From Paenibacillus sp. FJAT-26967 (GTDB taxonomy: Bacteria > Bacillota > Bacilli > Paenibacillales > NBRC-103111), in contig NZ_LMXH01000001.1 of assembly GCF_001541095.1 (NCBI RefSeq), positions 2,010,842 through 2,074,841 on the forward strand: a stretch of 64,000 bases of DNA, given 5' to 3'. The position numbers and the translations under genes are program-made. The notes beneath the pieces are model-generated. The model was not told the origin of the DNA, searched no databases, and saw nothing but the letters and a program-made list of their open reading frames with translations. Below are positions 9,272 through 17,688 of the stretch, piece after piece. The stretch's first letter is position 1. Each line of letters begins with the position of its first letter.

Positions 9272-9299
9272 TTGACATGAGTCTATCAAGGCTAATAAT
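9272..9299 (+). promoter_or_regulatory. Internal sigma-A promoter for binding protein
   Basis: TTGACA (9272-9277), a 16-nt spacer and AATAAT (9294-9299, 5 of 6 consensus) lie just after the second permease stop. An extra promoter here would raise binding-protein levels above those of the permeases, which such receptors usually need. Confidence 0.6.
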
Positions 9300-9337
9300 T
9301 AGGCGGGATCGGATAGATACAAGAGGAGGCTACCTTG

Positions 9338-10864
9338 TTGAATAAGTTATGGAGTACCGGAGCGATTACCCTAAGTGCAGCTATTATGCTGAGCGGCTGC
9401 TCAGGATTGGCGGAAGAGGGAACGGGTGCGGAAGGGAAGCAGCAGGAAGCGCAGAGCGAGGGCAAGGAGATCGTCCTTAGATTATGGGGCGGAGATGATT
9501 TTCTGAAAGGGGAGGAGAGTCCGGGACAGAGAATGGTGAAAGAGTACAACGTCAAGAACAAGGGCAAAGTCCGAATCGAGGCCAAGTACATGCCATGGGC
9601 GGAGTATCATACAGCTATTCAAGCAGCGGCCACCTCAAACGAGCTGCCCGATGTGTTCGTTACACCGCAAAACACCGATGTGCAGACCGTTGTAGCGCAA
9701 GGCTGGGCTCTGCCATATGACGGACTTGTATCAGACAATTGGAAGAAGCAGTTTGCTCAAGGATCGTTCCAGGAAGGCGTCAATGTCATTGACGGGAAAA
9801 CCTACTCCTGGCCGGTCACAGGACCCGCGTTGACGTCAATCCTTTACTACAATAAAGATGTTCTGAAGAATGCGGGCCTGGACCCCGATAAGCCGCCCAC
9901 AACATGGGAAGAGCTGCGCAGCATGGCCCGAACAGTAACAGAGAAGGGGAAAGGCGATGTATACGGCCTTGTTTTCAGTGGAGGGGAGAGCGCAACAGCG
10001 TCGGGCATTACCAAAATCGTGGATGGACTGGCAGCAGGTTTGAACAAGGAAGAAGTGGGCGATGGTTCTTCACGTTTTAATTATAAAACAGGTATGTATG
10101 CGTTCAATTCCAAAGCTTCACTGGACTCCTTCGAATTCTTAAATCAGTTGAAAACAGACGGAAGTATATTGCCGTCTTCCTATACGATGAAACTGGCCGA
10201 GGCTACCGTCCTGTTCGGACAAGCGAAGGCGGCCTTCTTCATTGAAGGACGTGCGCGTATGTGGATTATTAAACGGGATACACCCGAAGCCAATTTCGGA
10301 TTAGCCGCAGTTCCGACGCCGGACGGCAGTAAACCCGGTTATACATTTACAAGGGCTAGCGGGACCGGGTATCTGATTTCCGCAAACACAAAGCACCCCA
10401 AGGAAGTCGGGGAGTTTATCGAGAACGGCTTTGCGTCCCCGCTATTCTATGAGAAATATTTGAACCGGGGCGTGGCTCTGACCCCGATAGAAAGCATTAA
10501 CAGCAACAAGTCGCTGTATCCGTATCCGGAATTCGGCCAGTTCGTCCAGCTTCACAAGGAGCTGCTGCATGAGCGTCCGAACTATGCGGTCAAAAATCCC
10601 CAAACGGCCAAGGTCATCGTAGAGTTAGGCGCTCTATCCCAGCCGAAGATCAAACCGTCTTACGGGGAAATTCTCCAGGCTGCTTTGACCGGAGCCCAGA
10701 AAGATTGGACCGGAGCACTCCGGGCTTATAATGATAAAGCGAACAAAGGCTTGGACGATGCCATTAACAAACTGAAATCCGGCGGTTCGGATGTAAGCAG
10801 GAATGACTTTACATTCCCGAACTGGAATCCCGATCAGGATTATTTGGACGCGGATTACAGATGA
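9338..10864 (+). CDS. ABC transporter sugar-binding lipoprotein
   Basis: The protein is about 508 residues. A short lysine-containing N-terminus and hydrophobic stretch end in the lipobox LSGC, so it should be lipid-anchored outside the membrane. The mature part resembles family 1 extracellular solute-binding proteins: VLRLWGGDD, then LPDVFV and SILYYNKDVLKNAGLDPDKPPTTWEEL, and C-terminally a YGEILQAALTGAQ segment. Tandem TTGs occur at 9335 and 9338; the second sits 8 nt from AGGAGG and was chosen. It is the receptor of the importer encoded just upstream and has its own promoter. At about 500 residues it is longer than typical maltose-type receptors and nearer to those for larger oligosaccharides. 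The ligand is inferred, not shown. Confidence 0.92.
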   Translation: MNKLWSTGAITLSAAIMLSGCSGLAEEGTGAEGKQQEAQSEGKEIVLRLWGGDDFLKGEESPGQRMVKEYNVKNKGKVRIEAKYMPWAEYHTAIQAAATSNELPDVFVTPQNTDVQTVVAQGWALPYDGLVSDNWKKQFAQGSFQEGVNVIDGKTYSWPVTGPALTSILYYNKDVLKNAGLDPDKPPTTWEELRSMARTVTEKGKGDVYGLVFSGGESATASGITKIVDGLAAGLNKEEVGDGSSRFNYKTGMYAFNSKASLDSFEFLNQLKTDGSILPSSYTMKLAEATVLFGQAKAAFFIEGRARMWIIKRDTPEANFGLAAVPTPDGSKPGYTFTRASGTGYLISANTKHPKEVGEFIENGFASPLFYEKYLNRGVALTPIESINSNKSLYPYPEFGQFVQLHKELLHERPNYAVKNPQTAKVIVELGALSQPKIKPSYGEILQAALTGAQKDWTGALRAYNDKANKGLDDAINKLKSGGSDVSRNDFTFPNWNPDQDYLDADYR

Positions 10865-10913
10865 TCGAAGCAGATTGAGTATGCAGGCATGTTAAGCCGA
10901 CTGGGTTACTAGA

Positions 10914-10968
10914 GGCTCTTTTTTCCGAAAAAACGCACGGCGTTTTCTTTGGGGGAAGAGTCTTTTTT
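10914..10968 (+). terminator. Long terminator hairpin before lyase gene
   Basis: GGCTCTT (10914-10920) pairs with AAGAGTC (10956-10962, one G-U). Inside it AAAACGC (10930-10936) pairs perfectly with GCGTTTT (10940-10946), and a T6 tract follows at 10963. It ends the binding-protein transcript and may be partly read through into the lyase gene. Its GAGTC-T6 end resembles the hairpin ending at 7407. Confidence 0.7.
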
Positions 10969-11018
10969 ATATACATCGTAAGGTCTAATCATGAAATGGA
11001 TAAAGGAGTGAAGGAGAC

Positions 11019-14000
11019 ATGAAACGAAGCCTTATCACCAAATGGAAAAAATATGTAAGTCTTCTGATTGCAGTCGCGATCTTGAGTGCCGGCTGGAATT
11101 TCAGCCCGGACAAATCGCTTGCCGCTGATGATTACTCTCAGACCGAGTCATTCGAATCCGCATCGGTGCCAGCCGGCTGGAGTACAGAGAATGGGGGGAC
11201 GGCCGCCGTATCCAGTAAGCATTACAAACACGGACAGCGCTCTTTGCTCTGGACTTGGTCGAACGGATCCAAGCTGCGTGATACTCAGCCGGCTAATTTG
11301 GCAGCGGCGAACGTCAAGAATGGAGGGATGAAATTATGGATTTATAACGAGACTCCGGTGAATGACAAAATCACGTTCAATTTCGGTAAAATCAGTGAAA
11401 TTAATACGGGAGTTTATCATTACACATTCAGCGCTAATTTGAATTTTAAAGGGTGGCGGGCTATTTGGGTTAAATTCAGAGAAGAAGGGAACAACCCTGC
11501 TTATACCAAAAGTCAAAGCAATGCGCTCGAGGTGATGCAGATCGTTCCGCCTGCTTCTGTGCCGTCGGGCAGTCTGTACCTGGATAATCTGGAGTTCTCG
11601 CCTTCGATGATTAAGGCGCGAACGGCTGATTATCAAATGCCCAAGCCGGGTATCGACGTGGGCGCAAGTACTTGGGACAACGTCTACCATTACAGTCAGC
11701 AGCAGCCGACGATCCCGCTCGAATCTGCCATTACTCCGCAGCAAATCGCTTCATTCGATGCGATTGCAAGTAAATACGAGAAGTGGGTATATGGAGACGC
11801 TCTCCAATATGCCTCTCTCAGCGGGCCGCTTCAGACGAGATACAATTCGCTTCAGACATTCATTACAGCTGGGCTCGCTGAGTATGATTCACTGAATATT
11901 GCCAGACATCCGGATGGATCGGTCACAGGCGCTGCGCTGTATGCAAGCCGCGATCCCCATTTAAGAAAATTCGGGGAGGATGTAAGTAAACGGGTACTTC
12001 TGCCTCTCGTATTCGACTACAAGATCAACGGCAATGCCGCCAGCAAACAAAAAGTGATTGATGTGCTTGATTATATGAATGACCAAGGCTGGGCGGAAGG
12101 GAGCGCTCTGGGCACTCAGGATCATGAAATGAATAAAAACAACGGATACTTTCATACAGTTTATTTGATGAGAAATGAGCTGAAAGCAGCGGGGATTTAC
12201 GAGAGAGAGTCGAGAACGAGCTTCTGGTATTCTAATTTCGGCAAGACCTTCGATAACTCTGTTTATGAGGAAACGACTCCGGATGAATTCCGAACGAAGT
12301 TCCTGTACGATCTTCTCTACGTGCTCGGTATGGATCATACACCGAAGAAAGTCCAGTACATGAAAGGACTGACCGGCATGTATGAACAAGCGCTGCAAAC
12401 GGCCCCCGGATATGCGGGAACGATCAAGCCGGATGGTACGCTGTTTCATCATAGAGGCGTGTATTTAAATGCTTACGGACCGGATGCGCTTCATGCCGCA
12501 TCACTCATCGCTTATTTCTTGAACGGGACCCCTTTTGCACTGTCCGAGTCTTCCTTTAACAATATTAAGAAAGGACTGCTGACCATCGAGCAGGTGTCGA
12601 ACCTGTATGACATGCCGATCGGAGCGACGGGGCGATTCCCCGGACAGACCCGGGCGATTACGAATATGCTGCCCGCATATGCTTATCTGGCTCAAGCCAA
12701 ATCTCCCGTAGACAGTGAACTGGCCTCCACCTTCATGAGATTGTGGGACCCGCAGTCGAGTTTGCTGCAGAATGAACTATTCCCTTCAGCAGACACCTAC
12801 GGCGTCTCTTATCTGGATACGCTGGGAGGTTTGCAGCTTGCTGTTACGCTGTCGCAAGCGGGTTACAGTCCCAAAGCGAACCCGCAAGGATTCTGGGTGA
12901 AACCTTACGGAGCGATGGCTGTAAACCGGATTAACGACCGGCTGGTAGGGTTGAAGGGGTGGAGCCAGTATGCTTGGGATTTTGAAGCCTCTAATAAATT
13001 TGACCCGCAGACAACGGAGAATTTGTCCGAGAATCTATATGGCAGATACCAGAATTACGGCAATCTCCAGATCATTAAGAACGGACCGGCAGCTGGTATT
13101 ACCGAGAGCGGAATCAATGTAGGAGCAGGCTGGGATTGGAGCCGCTGGCCCGGTACGACGGTGAAACACCTGTCTCTGGCGGAGCTTGCCCTGCCTGAAG
13201 GCGGGCCGACCCGCTCCTTTACGGACAGCACGTTCGTTGGAGGCGTGTCTCACCGTAATCAATACGGTCTGTTCGCTATGAAGCTTCATGACCCCGTGTA
13301 TGACACCAGCTTCAGAGCGAACAAATCGGTCTTTTTTTTCGGAGATAAAATTGTGAGCTTGGGTTCCGATATCCAGAACTCGGATTCTGCGCATGCTACC
13401 GAAACCATTCTGTTCCAGTCCTATATGTCTAGCAGCTCGGTACCCTTCTGGTTCAACTCTACGACCCCGATCGTCAGTCCGACCTATAACAATACGATAA
13501 CCGGGACATCCAAGGCTTGGCTTGTCGACCCGTACGGTAACGGATATGTGCTGCCCAGCCCTGCAGGTACTGTCATTGCGCGGGGTGTTCAGAATTCTAA
13601 AAATAGTTCGGGAGCCGCCGATACATCCGGGAATTACACGACAGCTTATATCAATCACGGAACGGCTCCGGCTGCATCCGGTTATGAGTATGCCATTAAA
13701 GTCGGAGCAGGAGCGCAAGGTACGGCGGATTTTGCGGCCAATACGCAGTATACGGTTCTGCAAAAGAATAGCAATGCTCATATCGTTCAGAATACGGAGC
13801 CTGGCAGACAGATTACAGGGTATGCCATCTTTAACAGTAGTATACCTGTTACTCAAGGCTTGCTGAGAGGCAGCAGTGATCCGGTCACGGTGATGATTGA
13901 GGACATCAGCGCGAGTGAGGTTGTCCTCAGCGTTTCCGATCCCGATCTGCGTCTGCCGAAGTATCCGAACCAGGCGATACCGGCAGCGGATGTGCTTAAG

Positions 14001-14159
14001 CCGAGTATTCTGAAGAAAGATACGGTGACTTTAAACGGAGTGTGGCATCTTAAGAATGCCAGCAGCGAAGCCCGTGTAATCAGCTCGAATTCAGCAACGA
14101 CAACGGTGGAGTTCGATGCAGTAGACGGCAAGACGATCGAGATCGGCTTAGTGAAGTAA
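11019..14159 (+). CDS. Secreted PL8-family polysaccharide lyase (chondroitinase ABC-like)
   Basis: The protein is 1046 residues, about the size of chondroitin ABC lyases. It has a signal peptide (KKYVSLLIAVAILSAG, cleavage near ADD), an N-terminal beta-sandwich ending near residue 195, an alpha-toroid with the active site, and C-terminal beta-sandwich domains. Candidate catalytic residues are His369 or His379 (DHEMNKNNGYFHT), His477/478 followed by Tyr482/Tyr486 (FHHRGVYLNAYGPDAL), and Arg539 (GATGRFPGQ). The His-to-Arg spacing of about 60 matches chondroitin ABC lyase I. PL8 enzymes beta-eliminate uronic-acid polymers, giving the unsaturated ends GH88 needs. Xanthan and hyaluronan lyases are in the same family, but the two sulfatases nearby favour chondroitin or dermatan sulfate. 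Two Shine-Dalgarno runs precede the ATG, and a six-codon ORF (MKWIKE) ends 8 nt before it. Confidence 0.88.
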   Translation: MKRSLITKWKKYVSLLIAVAILSAGWNFSPDKSLAADDYSQTESFESASVPAGWSTENGGTAAVSSKHYKHGQRSLLWTWSNGSKLRDTQPANLAAANVKNGGMKLWIYNETPVNDKITFNFGKISEINTGVYHYTFSANLNFKGWRAIWVKFREEGNNPAYTKSQSNALEVMQIVPPASVPSGSLYLDNLEFSPSMIKARTADYQMPKPGIDVGASTWDNVYHYSQQQPTIPLESAITPQQIASFDAIASKYEKWVYGDALQYASLSGPLQTRYNSLQTFITAGLAEYDSLNIARHPDGSVTGAALYASRDPHLRKFGEDVSKRVLLPLVFDYKINGNAASKQKVIDVLDYMNDQGWAEGSALGTQDHEMNKNNGYFHTVYLMRNELKAAGIYERESRTSFWYSNFGKTFDNSVYEETTPDEFRTKFLYDLLYVLGMDHTPKKVQYMKGLTGMYEQALQTAPGYAGTIKPDGTLFHHRGVYLNAYGPDALHAASLIAYFLNGTPFALSESSFNNIKKGLLTIEQVSNLYDMPIGATGRFPGQTRAITNMLPAYAYLAQAKSPVDSELASTFMRLWDPQSSLLQNELFPSADTYGVSYLDTLGGLQLAVTLSQAGYSPKANPQGFWVKPYGAMAVNRINDRLVGLKGWSQYAWDFEASNKFDPQTTENLSENLYGRYQNYGNLQIIKNGPAAGITESGINVGAGWDWSRWPGTTVKHLSLAELALPEGGPTRSFTDSTFVGGVSHRNQYGLFAMKLHDPVYDTSFRANKSVFFFGDKIVSLGSDIQNSDSAHATETILFQSYMSSSSVPFWFNSTTPIVSPTYNNTITGTSKAWLVDPYGNGYVLPSPAGTVIARGVQNSKNSSGAADTSGNYTTAYINHGTAPAASGYEYAIKVGAGAQGTADFAANTQYTVLQKNSNAHIVQNTEPGRQITGYAIFNSSIPVTQGLLRGSSDPVTVMIEDISASEVVLSVSDPDLRLPKYPNQAIPAADVLKPSILKKDTVTLNGVWHLKNASSEARVISSNSATTTVEFDAVDGKTIEIGLVK

Positions 14160-14189
14160 TCGGCTCTCATGTCATCTAATGAAGAAACG

Positions 14190-14228
14190 CAACAAGACCC
14201 ATGGATATTACTCCAGCGGGTCTTGTTG
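14190..14228. terminator. Bidirectional terminator
   Basis: CAACAAGACCC (14190-14200) and GGGTCTTGTTG (14218-14228) form a perfect 11-bp stem between the lyase and the convergent repeat-protein gene. The flanking tracts are only weakly T-rich. Confidence 0.7.
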
Positions 14229-14279
14229 TATTGTATGGGATGCGCGCGTGATTCGTACGAGTCACGATTCTTAATCCTA

Positions 14280-14735
14280 TTAAGCTCTCTGTATAGCTAG
14301 ATTCGGTGTTCCGCTGCTGACATCGACGAATAGAACATATGTCAGCCCGTCCGTTCCGGTTAGGACTAATCCAGGCTGATTGGCCGCGCCCGGATTATAA
14401 TATCTCACCTGCTGAACGCTGGGAATGGATGCAGGAAGCGCAGCCTGATTCGTCGCAGCCAATTGTAAGGCGGCTCTTATGCTGTCTCCGGCTGTCACGG
14501 TACCTCCTACCCCTAAATGATTCAGAATCGCTTCACTGCCGTTGACCTGCAAGCTCCCTGCAATCGTTTGACTGCCCGAGACATTCAAATGTGTCCCGAT
14601 TGTCTGGCTGCCTGTGACATTCAGATGTGTCCCGATCGTCTGGCTGCCGCCAACCTGCAAATCCTGTCCAATGGTTTGGCTTCCCGTAACCTGTACGCTA
14701 TCAAATGTAGGCAAATCTATCACCTTCTCTTTCAA
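14280..14735 (-). CDS. Small 12-residue-repeat protein, possible spore-surface protein
   Basis: The protein is 151 residues. After a short lead, residues 16-75 are five 12-residue units of the form V-x-G-S-Q-T-I-x-x-x-L-x. They suggest a beta-solenoid or stacked beta-strand fibre. The last 50 residues (VRYYNPGAANQPGLVLTGTDGLTYVLFVD) look like a compact beta cap. There is no signal peptide and no cysteine. Similar simple-repeat proteins in Bacillus and Paenibacillus are often spore-coat or exosporium components made in the mother cell, and the gene is divergent from two glycosylation-type genes, which fits. I do not recognise a named family and function is inferred. Confidence 0.7.
   Translation of the reverse strand: MKEKVIDLPTFDSVQVTGSQTIGQDLQVGGSQTIGTHLNVTGSQTIGTHLNVSGSQTIAGSLQVNGSEAILNHLGVGGTVTAGDSIRAALQLAATNQAALPASIPSVQQVRYYNPGAANQPGLVLTGTDGLTYVLFVDVSSGTPNLAIQRA
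14511..14690 (-). repeat. Five tandem 36-nt coding repeats
   Basis: These units encode the 12-residue repeats of the protein above. The two central units are nearly identical at DNA level, while the outer ones have diverged, consistent with recent expansion from the middle. Copy number may vary between strains. Confidence 0.8.
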
Positions 14736-14953
14736 TTAGTCTACCTTATTCTATGAGGACAACTACTAATTGGTTATCCTTTCTTCACACATTTCCGGTA
14801 ATGACGGAGTCTAAATTCCCCATCCTATCATTTTCATATCAATCTGCCTATCAATTATGGTTGAACACCCTAAATCAAAACAAAGTGCCTGTGCATATTG
14901 TAGGGTAGGACACTGCGAATTATCCGGACATTTATTCAGAAAAGAGGAGTGAC

Positions 14954-16045
14954 ATGAAAAAGAATAACTCAAAAAAAAAGCACCTCTATACGAAGACCCC
15001 TAATAAATGGATTGTCAATCAGGTGAAAAAAACGCTAAACAAAGAATTGAAGCCGGTTAAGCTTACCATGTCTGCCTATCAGACCAGTATGAAGCATGGC
15101 TTGCTTCTGCTGCGGGATCTTCACGATCAGGACTTCAATAAGAAAAAGGTGATTTATAAGGATCTGAACATTTTACTGCTGGTTCCCACTATAAAAACAA
15201 AAAACGCACCGAATGAAATTGCACTGGAAGAACAGCTGCGTCATCTTGTTAAACAGGTGCGTGCCATCAAGTATGCGCATAATCTGTCCGACAGCCTATC
15301 CCAGAATGATGTAGACCTTATCCTGGTTATTGGCGGAGAGGAGACTCTTCCTCCTGAGCACGAGGCTTTGCTGCGGACTTCTCCTGTCAAAAAAGCGGTG
15401 TGGATGTCCGATAAAGAAGGATTGTCCAGTGTGGAGCTGCAGTTAGCTCCATTATTTGACTACGTTCTGACGCAGAATCCCGCTAATGTTTCCGCCTATC
15501 GGTCTTTACGCTGTAAACAATGTTATGATGTTCCTTTTGCCGTAAATACCGATGTATTTTTCCCCAAACAAGTCGATAGCGGCTTTTTATCTGATGTGCT
15601 TATTGTCGGCGATGCCAGTTCCCACGGGAATTTATATTCCTTTGTTCACTCTGGGGTTTTATCAGACAAAAAAGTAAGAGTGTATGGTAACGGATGGGAG
15701 TCAGCACAATTTTTGCTCCCCATTTCATCTGAGGAAGATTTGGCCGATTACTACAACGGAGCGAAGATAGTCATTAATACCAGCTCATCGTTACACCAAA
15801 TGTTAGAAATTTCGGCATGCGGCGCGTTCCAGCTTATTCAGCGGCATCCTGAAATAAATCCGCACATTCTGACGGGGGAATTAGAATCTTTCGATACACC
15901 GGAAGAGCTTTCAGACAAGTTCGCCTATTATGCAACGAATATTGACCAAAGGCGATTGGCCGCTTCGAGGGCATTGGCGAACAACAAGTATAATCATTCT
16001 TATCTGCAAAAAGGAATGCAATTACTGGATATCGTGTTTAACTAA
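14954..16045 (+). CDS. CgeB-like glycosyltransferase
   Basis: The protein is 363 residues with a basic, lysine-rich N-terminus and no signal peptide. The C-terminal half has the layout of CgeB/DUF3880-type GT-B glycosyltransferases. DVLIVGDASSHGNLY opens the second Rossmann domain, RVYGNGWES follows, and YYNGAKIVINTSSSLHQMLEISACGAFQL is the donor-binding block, with VINT, then an E-x-x-A-C-G-A-F segment. CgeB of Bacillus subtilis is a spore-maturation protein linked to spore-surface sugar. It is 56 nt before the WbsX-like gene and divergent from the repeat protein, suggesting a spore-surface glycosylation unit. AAAGAGGAG precedes the ATG. The acceptor is unknown. Confidence 0.75.
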   Translation: MKKNNSKKKHLYTKTPNKWIVNQVKKTLNKELKPVKLTMSAYQTSMKHGLLLLRDLHDQDFNKKKVIYKDLNILLLVPTIKTKNAPNEIALEEQLRHLVKQVRAIKYAHNLSDSLSQNDVDLILVIGGEETLPPEHEALLRTSPVKKAVWMSDKEGLSSVELQLAPLFDYVLTQNPANVSAYRSLRCKQCYDVPFAVNTDVFFPKQVDSGFLSDVLIVGDASSHGNLYSFVHSGVLSDKKVRVYGNGWESAQFLLPISSEEDLADYYNGAKIVINTSSSLHQMLEISACGAFQLIQRHPEINPHILTGELESFDTPEELSDKFAYYATNIDQRRLAASRALANNKYNHSYLQKGMQLLDIVFN

Positions 16046-16101
16046 GCCGCCTGCAGCATGACTAGCCGGCGATCGCTCCTATAATGAAGGAGGGATAGGA
16101 A

Positions 16102-17208
16102 TTGAAGCTCATTGCCTTTTTACTGCCCCAGTTTCATGTTATTGAAGAAAATGACCGTTGGTGGGGGAAAGGCTTTACCGAGTGGACGAATGTCAAAAAA
16201 GCGGTATCTTTATACCGTCATCATAAGCAGCCTAAAATACCCTTGAACCATTATTACTATGATTTGACCGATCCGGATGCCAGGCTGTGGCAGGCTGAAA
16301 CAGCCCGGAACTACGGGATTTACGGTTTCTGCTACTATCATTATTGGTTTAAGGGGAAGCGGCTTCTGGAAAGACCGTTTCAAGAAATTCTTAACAGCCG
16401 CGATCCCGATTTCCCCTTTTGTTTGTCGTGGGCCAATGAACCTTGGACTCGCAGATGGGACGGCATGGAATCCGATGTGCTGATGCCCCAGGATTATGGA
16501 GATGAAGAGGATTGGAAGGCCCATTTCGATTCACTTTTGGACGCCTTCAAGGATAAGCGTTATATTCGCGTAGAAGGCAAACCGGTGTTTCTCATCTACA
16601 GACCTGCAAGTATTCCGAGGTGCGAAGAGATGCTGCTCTTCTGGCGCAAGTTAGCCCTGCAGAATGGATTAGAGGGACTGCACCTCGTACGGACGCTGGG
16701 AGGGTTCCCGCTTGGTGAGCAGCAAGGATTCGATGCCAGTGTTGAGTTTGAGCCGCATTATACATTTGCACATGGAAGCATGAACCAACCCTGGCTCCAA
16801 ATACCGGTCAAAGGCCATATGCATCTGGTCGTTGACTATGACAGGGTGTGGACAAACATTCTGGAGCGGACCCCTCATAGAAATGGAGAGCAGGTCTACC
16901 CGGGGGCCTTTGTCAACTGGGATAATACTCCCCGTAAAAAAGCGGAAGGACAAAGCTCCATCGGAATGAATCCGCAAAAGTTCAGCTGGTATTTGTCCAA
17001 GCAGATCTCAAGAGCGAGAGAAGCTTACAGGAGTGACTTCCTTTTCATTAATGCCTGGAATGAATGGGCAGAGGGAGCGTATCTGGAGCCCGATCAAGAT
17101 TTCGGGTATGGGTATCTGCAGGCCGTCAAAGAAGCTCTGGAACATAACCGGACCAACAGGCTGCCTGCAGACGGTTCTGAAAATCCGGATGTAGGGTCCC
17201 GCCCATAA
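16102..17208 (+). CDS. WbsX-like glycoside hydrolase/transferase family protein
   Basis: The protein is 368 residues. The opening AFLLPQFHVIEENDRWWGKGFTEW, then GFCYYHYWFKGKRLLERPF, LSWANEPWTRRWDG, and near the C-terminus NAWNEWAEGAYLEPD are hallmark WbsX segments. This family is found in polysaccharide and O-antigen clusters and is related to GH99-like TIM barrels. Start is TTG at 16102 behind AAGGAGGGATAGG. It follows the CgeB-like gene closely and ends at a terminator. The biochemical role of WbsX proteins is unsettled; hydrolase and transferase roles have both been suggested. Context points to a surface glycan. Confidence 0.8.
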   Translation: MKLIAFLLPQFHVIEENDRWWGKGFTEWTNVKKAVSLYRHHKQPKIPLNHYYYDLTDPDARLWQAETARNYGIYGFCYYHYWFKGKRLLERPFQEILNSRDPDFPFCLSWANEPWTRRWDGMESDVLMPQDYGDEEDWKAHFDSLLDAFKDKRYIRVEGKPVFLIYRPASIPRCEEMLLFWRKLALQNGLEGLHLVRTLGGFPLGEQQGFDASVEFEPHYTFAHGSMNQPWLQIPVKGHMHLVVDYDRVWTNILERTPHRNGEQVYPGAFVNWDNTPRKKAEGQSSIGMNPQKFSWYLSKQISRAREAYRSDFLFINAWNEWAEGAYLEPDQDFGYGYLQAVKEALEHNRTNRLPADGSENPDVGSRP

Positions 17209-17242
17209 TGGAAGCAGGGTCATCCATAGCAGCCGCTCAATA

Positions 17243-17278
17243 AGCCAGTCACAGGGATGATTACATCCTGTGGCTTTT
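17243..17278 (+). terminator. Terminator after WbsX-like gene
   Basis: AGCC...CACAGG(g)ATG pairs with CAT-CCTGTG-GGCT and is followed by TTTT. It overlaps the apparent start of the next open frame, one reason that frame is not an intact gene. Confidence 0.65.
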
Positions 17279-17289
17279 CGTATATCCGT

Positions 17290-17676
17290 GATAATCTATT
17301 CCGTAAAGGTTCGGCTGTAGGCGTCGCGATTGTATTCGGACTGGACTCCCTGCTTCCTAACGGTCTGATACCTGTACATATGGCGGTTGTCGGTACAGTG
17401 ATCGGAACTTTTCTGAGCTGTGTATCGGCCGCGCAAAATATCAGTTTCTGGCACAACTCACGGCTTCATCAACTGGAGCCTGATCTTATCTGGCTCTTTA
17501 TTCCCTTTGCCATAATCGGTATCATTACAGCACTTCTACTCTCCCGATCCATAGCCATCATATCTCTTGGAGAAGAAGTCGCTGTAAATCTGGGCATGAG
17601 GACTTTGCTGATCAAATGACTGCGATAGGTGCATCGTTCTGCTAACGGCCATATCAGCAGTCCTGGCAGTGAATTG
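17290..17676 (+). pseudogene. FecCD-type iron-siderophore permease remnant
   Basis: About 110 residues in one frame (to 17619) match the middle of FecCD/BtuC-type ABC permeases, including AVVGTVIGTFLSCVSA, LIWLFIPFAIIGIITALLLSR and SLGEEVAVNLGMR. The N-terminal third and the following IGF(I/V)GL-type core are missing. After a stop, another frame continues with a plausible next segment (CIVLLTAISAVLAVN), indicating a frameshift, and then ends. An intact permease is about 330 residues. No ribosome site or partner genes are present. It is a decayed gene. Confidence 0.65.
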
Positions 17677-17688
17677 ACGGAAGGCCGC

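Noticed and set aside
17257-17619. Intact small membrane protein
   Set aside because: The apparent start overlaps a terminator hairpin and the homology is only to the middle of FecCD permeases.
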